A DNA stretch of 64,000 nt from Pseudomonas sp. GTDB taxonomy: Bacteria > Pseudomonadota > Gammaproteobacteria > Pseudomonadales > Pseudomonadaceae. The stretch covers positions 1-64,000 of the forward strand of contig NZ_JASLGE010000032.1 in the NCBI RefSeq assembly GCF_030150285.1, in the 5' to 3' direction. Under the pieces are notes generated by a model. The model did not search any database. It saw only the letters and a list, made by a program, of their open reading frames with translations, and was not told the origin of the DNA. The position numbers and the translations under genes are program-made. This document shows positions 59,705-64,000 of the stretch, one piece after another. Position 1 is the first letter of the stretch, and each line of letters starts with the position of its first letter.

Positions 59705-61027
59705 ATGCGCCCGATCCGTCAATGGGGTTTCCACTTCCTGGCTCTGAGTAGCCTGCTTGCCAGCGCCGCCGTTTGCGCCGAAGCCGGGCGGCTGGAGTTG
59801 GGTGTGCCTGCCGCACACGCCGACCTGACCATGGGCTGCCTGTACCCGATGACCGAGCGGGCCGCCATTTATGGGCTGGACAGCATCCTCGGCATTCAGG
59901 TCGCCCTCGCCGAGCTGGAGGCCCGCCACCAGGCCGGTGAGCCGGTACCGCGCCTGCGGGTGATCGTCGACGATGACCAGTCCAAGGCCTCTTACGGTGT
60001 CAGCCTGGCCAAAAGTTTTGTGCACAAGGACGGCGTACAGGTGCTGTGCGGCATGGTGTCGTCCGGCGTGGCCCTGGCGGTCAGCCAATGGGCGCGGCAG
60101 GAAAAAGTGCTGATGATCGGCACTGACCACGCGTCCTCGCGCATGACCCTGGAAAACGGCCACCCGTACTATTTTCGCGTGACCAACGACACCTGGACCT
60201 CCATGGCCGCTGGTGCCCGCTACCTCAAAACCCTGCAAGGCAAGACCGGCTGGAAGCGCCTGGCGTTTATCGGCCCCGACTATGAATACGGCCACGTGTC
60301 GCGCGATGACCTGCACGCCGCGCTCAACCAGTTGGGCGTGAAGTTCGATGATGTCATTGAGCTGTGGCCGCGCCTGTACGAGCCGGACTACTCGGCCTAC
60401 ATCACGGCGCTGGAGCAATCCAAGCCCGACATTATCGTGTCGGCCCTGTGGGGCGGCGACTTCCACGCCTTCCTCAAGCAGGCCGCCGGTACGCGTTTGC
60501 TGGACACCGCGCGCCTGGCGAACTTTGACACCGGGGCCAACTACGACTTTCTGGTGTCGCTGGGCAACAAAGCGCCGGCGGGGCTGATTCTGTCGGCCCG
60601 CCATCACAACAACTGGCCCGATACCGCACGCAACCATGCCTTCGTCGAGCGTTTCCGCGAAATGAGCGGGCGCTATCCCACCTACGCCGCCCAAGGTGCT
60701 TACACCGGGGTGATGGTGCTGGCCAAAGCCTACGAAAAGGCCGGGGGTGCCACCGACACCCAAGCGTTGATCAAGGCTCTGGAAGGCCTGGAAATTGCCT
60801 TGCCGGAAGACCCGCAAGGCTTCGATTCGCGGATCGACCCCGTGACCCATCAGATCCAGCAGAGCCAGGCCATTGGCTCGCCGGTCAGCAACACCGATTA
60901 CCCGCCCGCCCAGTTGATGCTGGGTGATTGGTCGGTGTACTCGGCGCAAGAACTGCAACTCGACAGCGCCACCTTAAAGCGGCGTCTGGCAGCCCGAAAA
61001 CCCGTTGTCGAAGGGCAGGCCCCCTAG
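59705..61027 (+). CDS. ABC transporter substrate-binding protein 1 (Liv/amide type)
   Basis: A 440-residue periplasmic binding protein of the branched-chain amino acid/urea/amide class. The signal peptide ends near residue 25 (ALSSLLASAAVCAEAG). The two-lobe receptor fold follows: GCLYPMTERAAIYGLDSILGIQVALAELEAR, then VLCGMVSSGVALAVSQWA, DYEYGHVSRDDLHAAL and FVERFREMSGRYPTYAAQGAYTGVMVLAKAYEKAG. It is the first gene after the sigma54 promoter and has a GAAGGA ribosome site. A second, related binding protein follows 23 bases later. The ligand cannot be named. Confidence 0.88.
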   Translation: MRPIRQWGFHFLALSSLLASAAVCAEAGRLELGVPAAHADLTMGCLYPMTERAAIYGLDSILGIQVALAELEARHQAGEPVPRLRVIVDDDQSKASYGVSLAKSFVHKDGVQVLCGMVSSGVALAVSQWARQEKVLMIGTDHASSRMTLENGHPYYFRVTNDTWTSMAAGARYLKTLQGKTGWKRLAFIGPDYEYGHVSRDDLHAALNQLGVKFDDVIELWPRLYEPDYSAYITALEQSKPDIIVSALWGGDFHAFLKQAAGTRLLDTARLANFDTGANYDFLVSLGNKAPAGLILSARHHNNWPDTARNHAFVERFREMSGRYPTYAAQGAYTGVMVLAKAYEKAGGATDTQALIKALEGLEIALPEDPQGFDSRIDPVTHQIQQSQAIGSPVSNTDYPPAQLMLGDWSVYSAQELQLDSATLKRRLAARKPVVEGQAP

Positions 61028-61050
61028 ACCTCACACTCCGAGACTTTGGC

Positions 61051-62376
61051 ATGAACAACTATAAGAAAAGTACACGTAAACACCCTTTGGCCCTGGCCAT
61101 TACTGCTGCTGCCGGTCTGGCGCTGTCGTTTAACGCCAGTGTTCAGGCGGCCGATAACGGCAAGTTCCGTATCGGCGTTGTCACCTTTTTGTCGGGCCCG
61201 GCAGCCGGGCCATTTGGTGAGCCGTCGGCCAACGCCGCCAAGTTGCTGGTGGAAGGCCTCAACCAGGGCAAACTGCCCGCGCCTTACGACAAGATCGGCA
61301 TCAACGGTGCTGAAATTGAAATGGTGATCATCGACGAGGCGGGCGGTGCGGCCAAACAGGTCGAGGAATTCCGCAACCTGGTGCAGCGCCAGAAGGTCGA
61401 TGCCGTGGTCGGCTACATCTCGTCCGGCGACTGCCTGGCCATCGCGCCGGTAGCTGAAGAACTGGGGGCCATGACCGTGTTTTACGACTGCGGCACCTCG
61501 CAGTTGTTCAAAGAAGATAAAACCCCGCAGTACGTGTTCCGTACCAGCCTGGACGCGGCCGTCGACAACATTGGCGCGGCCCGCTACCTGGCCAAGGTGC
61601 GCCCCGACGCGCAAAAAGTGGCCGGTATCCAGCAAAACTACGCTTGGGGCCAGGACAGCTGGAACGACTTTACCCACTCGATGGACCAGCTGATGCCTAA
61701 GGCCAAGGTGGTTGAATCGCAGATGCCGAAAGTTTTCCAGGGCCAATACGGCGCTGAAATTTCCGCCATTTCGGTCAAGCGCCCGGACATCATCCACTCC
61801 AGCTTCTGGGGCGGCGACATGGAAGCGCTGGTCTTGCAGGCCAACGCCCGCGGCCTGCTGGAAGACGCCACCGCCGTTCTCACCTGTGGCGAGTCGGCCA
61901 TCGACCGCTACAAGGATCAGGCACCCAACGGCATGATCATCGGTGGCCGTGGCCCGTTCGGCGCGTTTGCCCCGGATAACGACCTGAACCGTTGGTTCAA
62001 GTCCACCTACGAGACGGCCTACAAAACCTCGCCGACCTACCCGGCCAGCAAAATGGCCCAGGCCATTCTGGGCCTCAAGCACGCCGCTGAAAACGCCAAC
62101 GTCGCGTCGGGCAAAGTGCCAACGCCGCTGGAAATCGCCAAAGCCTTCAAGGGTTCGACCTTTGAGTCGGTGTCGGGCACCGTGCAAATGGCCCGTGCCG
62201 ATGGCCACCAGGCCATGCAGGGCATCGCTTACGGCGAGTACCAGTACGACAAGGCCAGCAAAAAAGGCAGCGTGCAGAACGTTATCGCGTTCTCGGGCGA
62301 GTGCGTGACCCCGCCGGACGGCACCACAGCGCTGGACTGGATCAAGGCCGGTTTCCCCGGCGCGCAATGTAACTGA
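61051..62376 (+). CDS. ABC transporter substrate-binding protein 2 (Liv/amide type)
   Basis: A 441-residue binding protein of the same family as its neighbour. The signal peptide is KHPLALAITAAAGLALSFNASVQA after MNNYKKSTR. The receptor fold contains IGVVTFLSGPAAGPFGEPSANAAKLL, VVGYISSGDCLAIAPVAEELG, YAWGQDSWNDF and SPTYPASKMAQAILGLKHA. The start at 61051 has only a weak ribosome site, so reinitiation after the first gene is likely. Two binding proteins before one permease pair suggest two ligands or a divided role (one transport, one sensing). Confidence 0.88.
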   Translation: MNNYKKSTRKHPLALAITAAAGLALSFNASVQAADNGKFRIGVVTFLSGPAAGPFGEPSANAAKLLVEGLNQGKLPAPYDKIGINGAEIEMVIIDEAGGAAKQVEEFRNLVQRQKVDAVVGYISSGDCLAIAPVAEELGAMTVFYDCGTSQLFKEDKTPQYVFRTSLDAAVDNIGAARYLAKVRPDAQKVAGIQQNYAWGQDSWNDFTHSMDQLMPKAKVVESQMPKVFQGQYGAEISAISVKRPDIIHSSFWGGDMEALVLQANARGLLEDATAVLTCGESAIDRYKDQAPNGMIIGGRGPFGAFAPDNDLNRWFKSTYETAYKTSPTYPASKMAQAILGLKHAAENANVASGKVPTPLEIAKAFKGSTFESVSGTVQMARADGHQAMQGIAYGEYQYDKASKKGSVQNVIAFSGECVTPPDGTTALDWIKAGFPGAQCN

Positions 62377-62389
62377 TCCGCTAACGGCT

Positions 62390-62456
62390 ACTGTAGGAGC
62401 GAGCGTGCTCGCGATCTTTTAAAGATCGTGAGCACGCTCGCGCCTACAGGTTTTGC
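62390..62456. repeat. REP pair before livH
   Basis: Two inverted REP copies, GGAGCGAGCGTGCTCGCGAT (62396-62415) and GATCGTGAGCACGCTCGCGC (62424-62443), form a long hairpin between the second binding protein and the permease genes. It may trim or stabilise the mRNA and so make more binding protein than permease. Confidence 0.8.
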
Positions 62457-62482
62457 CACCTTCTTGCCAAGGTAGGACCTCT

Positions 62483-63382
62483 ATGATGAGTCTTTTCGCG
62501 GTGCTGATTGACGGCACCATCTATGCCTCGTGGCTGTTTCTGGTCGCGGCCGGGCTCACGGTTATTTACGGGGTGATGCGCATCCTGAACATGGCCCATG
62601 GCAGCTTTTATGCCATCGGTGCCTACACCGCCGCGTCGCTGGTGGGCTGGTATTTCAATAACGGCATTGGCCCGGTGTGGGTCGGCTACTTGATGATGCT
62701 CGGCTGCGCGCTGGTGGCCGGCCTGATCGTGGGCCTGATCATCGAGCGCGGCTTGCTGCGCTTTATGTACGGCCGTGACGAAGTGCTGATGGTGATCATC
62801 ACCTACGCGCTGCTGCTGATCCTCGAAGACACCATGAAAATGATCTGGGGCGTGAACCCTTATTTCGCTTATCAGCCGTATGCCGAGATGGGGCGCAGCG
62901 CCCTGGCCGGGCTGAAAGTCTCCAATTACGACCTGATGCTGGTCGGCGTTTCCGCGGTGCTGGGCCTTGGCCTGTGGCTGTGGCTGGAGCGCACGAACCA
63001 GGGCAAGGTACTGCGCGCCGTGATCCACGACCGCGAAGTGGCGATGGCCATGGGCGTGAACGTGCGCCGCATGTTCACCCTGGTGTTTGTGCTGGGCACC
63101 ATGCTCGGCACGCTGGCGGGTGCCCTCACGGCCCCGGCCATTTCGGTGGTGCCGGGCATTGGGGTTGAAATCATCGTACTGGCCTTTGCCGTGGTGGTAA
63201 TCGGCGGCATGGGCAGCATTGAAGGTGCTGCCGTCGGTGCGTTGCTGGTGGGTTTGAGCCGCGCAGCGGCGGTGCATTACGCACCGGAATTCGAACTCTT
63301 TGTGATTTACGGGGTAATGGCCTTGGTGCTCGCAGTGCGCCCCCAAGGGCTGTTCGGCCGTGTGCTGGCGAGGAAAATTTGA
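62483..63382 (+). CDS. Branched-chain/amide ABC permease (LivH type)
   Basis: A 299-residue membrane permease of the LivH family with about eight membrane segments. Typical parts are LTVIYGVMRILNMAHGSFYAIGAY near the N terminus, the ATPase-contact region LRAVIHDREVAMAMGVNVRRMF and the C-terminal GGMGSIEGAAVGALLVG. I start it at 62483, with AAGGTAGGA upstream; ATG three bases later is equally possible. LivM follows immediately. Confidence 0.9.
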   Translation: MMSLFAVLIDGTIYASWLFLVAAGLTVIYGVMRILNMAHGSFYAIGAYTAASLVGWYFNNGIGPVWVGYLMMLGCALVAGLIVGLIIERGLLRFMYGRDEVLMVIITYALLLILEDTMKMIWGVNPYFAYQPYAEMGRSALAGLKVSNYDLMLVGVSAVLGLGLWLWLERTNQGKVLRAVIHDREVAMAMGVNVRRMFTLVFVLGTMLGTLAGALTAPAISVVPGIGVEIIVLAFAVVVIGGMGSIEGAAVGALLVGLSRAAAVHYAPEFELFVIYGVMALVLAVRPQGLFGRVLARKI

Positions 63383-63383
63383 T

Positions 63384-64000
63384 ATGCGCCTGAGTAAAAC
63401 CGAATTGATTCTGCTGGGCGTGGCAGTGCTGCTGGCCGCCGGCGGTGTGATTGCGCCGCAGTGGCTGGTGTTTCTGCTGACGATGGCGCTGGCCAAGGCG
63501 ATGGTGGTGCAAGGTGTGGTGATGCAAATGCGCGCCGGCCTGGTGACCTTCGGCCAGGGCCTGTTCTTTTGCGTCGGCGGTTACGCCGTGGGCATGAGCG
63601 GGCACTTTTTAAACATCAGCGACCTGGTGGTGTTGCTGTTGATCGGCGTGGGCGCGGCGGTGCTGCTGGCCATGGTGCTGGGCTTGCTGATGACCCGCTA
63701 CCGCGAGATTTTCTTCGCGATGCTGTCGCTGGCGTTCTCGATGATCCTCTACGGCGTGCTGGTCAAAAGCTCGGCGCTGGGCAGCACCGACGGCTTCAAC
63801 GTCAAGGCCTGGACCCTGTTTGGCTGGACGCCGGCGGCCGGCCAGGCACCGTTGGCGCTGTTCATCATCATCGTCGCGTGCTCGGGGCTGCTGGCGGTGT
63901 TGCTGCACCGCTACAGCCGCAGCAGCGCCGGCATGATGTGCGAAGCCATTCGTGAAAACGAAGTGCGCGTCGAATACCTGGGCCAGTCCCCGCGTTGGGT
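63384..64000 (+). CDS. Branched-chain/amide ABC permease (LivM type), cut by window edge
   Basis: The first 205 residues of a LivM-family permease that runs off the window: MRLSKTELILLGVAVLLAAGG, then VVMQMRAGLVTFGQGLFFCVGGYA, MTRYREIFFAMLSLAFSMILYGV and the start of the ATPase-contact region AIRENEVRVEYLGQSPRW. It begins one base after the LivH stop. The ATPase genes (LivG, LivF) are expected beyond the edge. Confidence 0.88.
   Translation, partial: MRLSKTELILLGVAVLLAAGGVIAPQWLVFLLTMALAKAMVVQGVVMQMRAGLVTFGQGLFFCVGGYAVGMSGHFLNISDLVVLLLIGVGAAVLLAMVLGLLMTRYREIFFAMLSLAFSMILYGVLVKSSALGSTDGFNVKAWTLFGWTPAAGQAPLALFIIIVACSGLLAVLLHRYSRSSAGMMCEAIRENEVRVEYLGQSPRW

Noticed and set aside
59704..60958. 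Long minus-strand frames opposite both binding-protein genes
   Set aside because: They are antisense to genes with clear signal peptides and receptor folds.

Overview
The window is a Pseudomonas chromosome segment, most like the fluorescens/putida side of the genus. The gene order topA - lexA/sulA - psrA - nagZ - MTIP - mfd - gap2 - sthA - lolCDE and the block bcp - gcvR - dapA - bamC - MBL protein - purC - tRNA-Ser are Pseudomonas core neighbourhoods as I recall them. REP-type palindromes built around GAGC(A/G)(A/C)GCTCG occur between genes, as in that group. No database search was run: product names come from motifs and recalled family sequences.

Layout. 1-24 kb is housekeeping: topoisomerase I; the SOS pair lexA-sulA with two LexA boxes; psrA with two candidate operators; cell-wall recycling (nagZ); methylthioinosine salvage; an operon of mfd with a SWIM/SNF2 ATPase; a long-form GAPDH; an MHS transporter; sthA; a glycerophosphodiesterase; a PilZ protein; and lolCDE for lipoprotein sorting. 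24-27 kb holds a copper-type two-component system divergent from a cupredoxin, with a CopR-like motif between them, followed by queF. 28-33 kb is the bcp/gcvR/dapA/bamC/purC block ending in tRNA-Ser(CGA).

33.05-41.19 kb is a genomic island. A 23-bp copy of the 3' end of tRNA-Ser recurs 8.14 kb downstream, and the native-looking terminator lies just beyond that copy. Both ends carry paired TTTGTACCA sites with a 13-bp period. The island holds IS3 and IS5 wreckage and a complete exported molybdenum-hydroxylase set: triheme cytochrome c, [2Fe-2S] subunit, Tat-exported Mo subunit, XdhC and a MocA-like cytidylyltransferase. No integrase is visible.

41.5-49 kb is accessory surface or envelope DNA: an unrecognised protein, a membrane-anchored Sel1-repeat protein, and a 1635-residue autotransporter whose passenger is a long run of Gly-rich repeats. 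49-54 kb on the minus strand is an aspartate aminotransferase plus a GltIJKL-type acidic amino-acid ABC transporter.

54-64 kb is nitrogen/amide flavoured: formamidase AmiF; a ParD-like gene translationally coupled to a methionine aminopeptidase; an NtrB/AtoS-type kinase with an NtrC-type sigma54 activator; two tandem Leu/Ile/Val/amide-type binding proteins; and LivH/LivM permeases, the last cut by the window edge. Between the activator and the first binding protein lie two identical-architecture dyads (TTGAGCG-N5-CGCTCAA) 32 bp apart, a REP pair and a good -24/-12 promoter. This is a compact, testable enhancer-promoter unit and I regard it and the tRNA-Ser island as the most interesting parts of the window.
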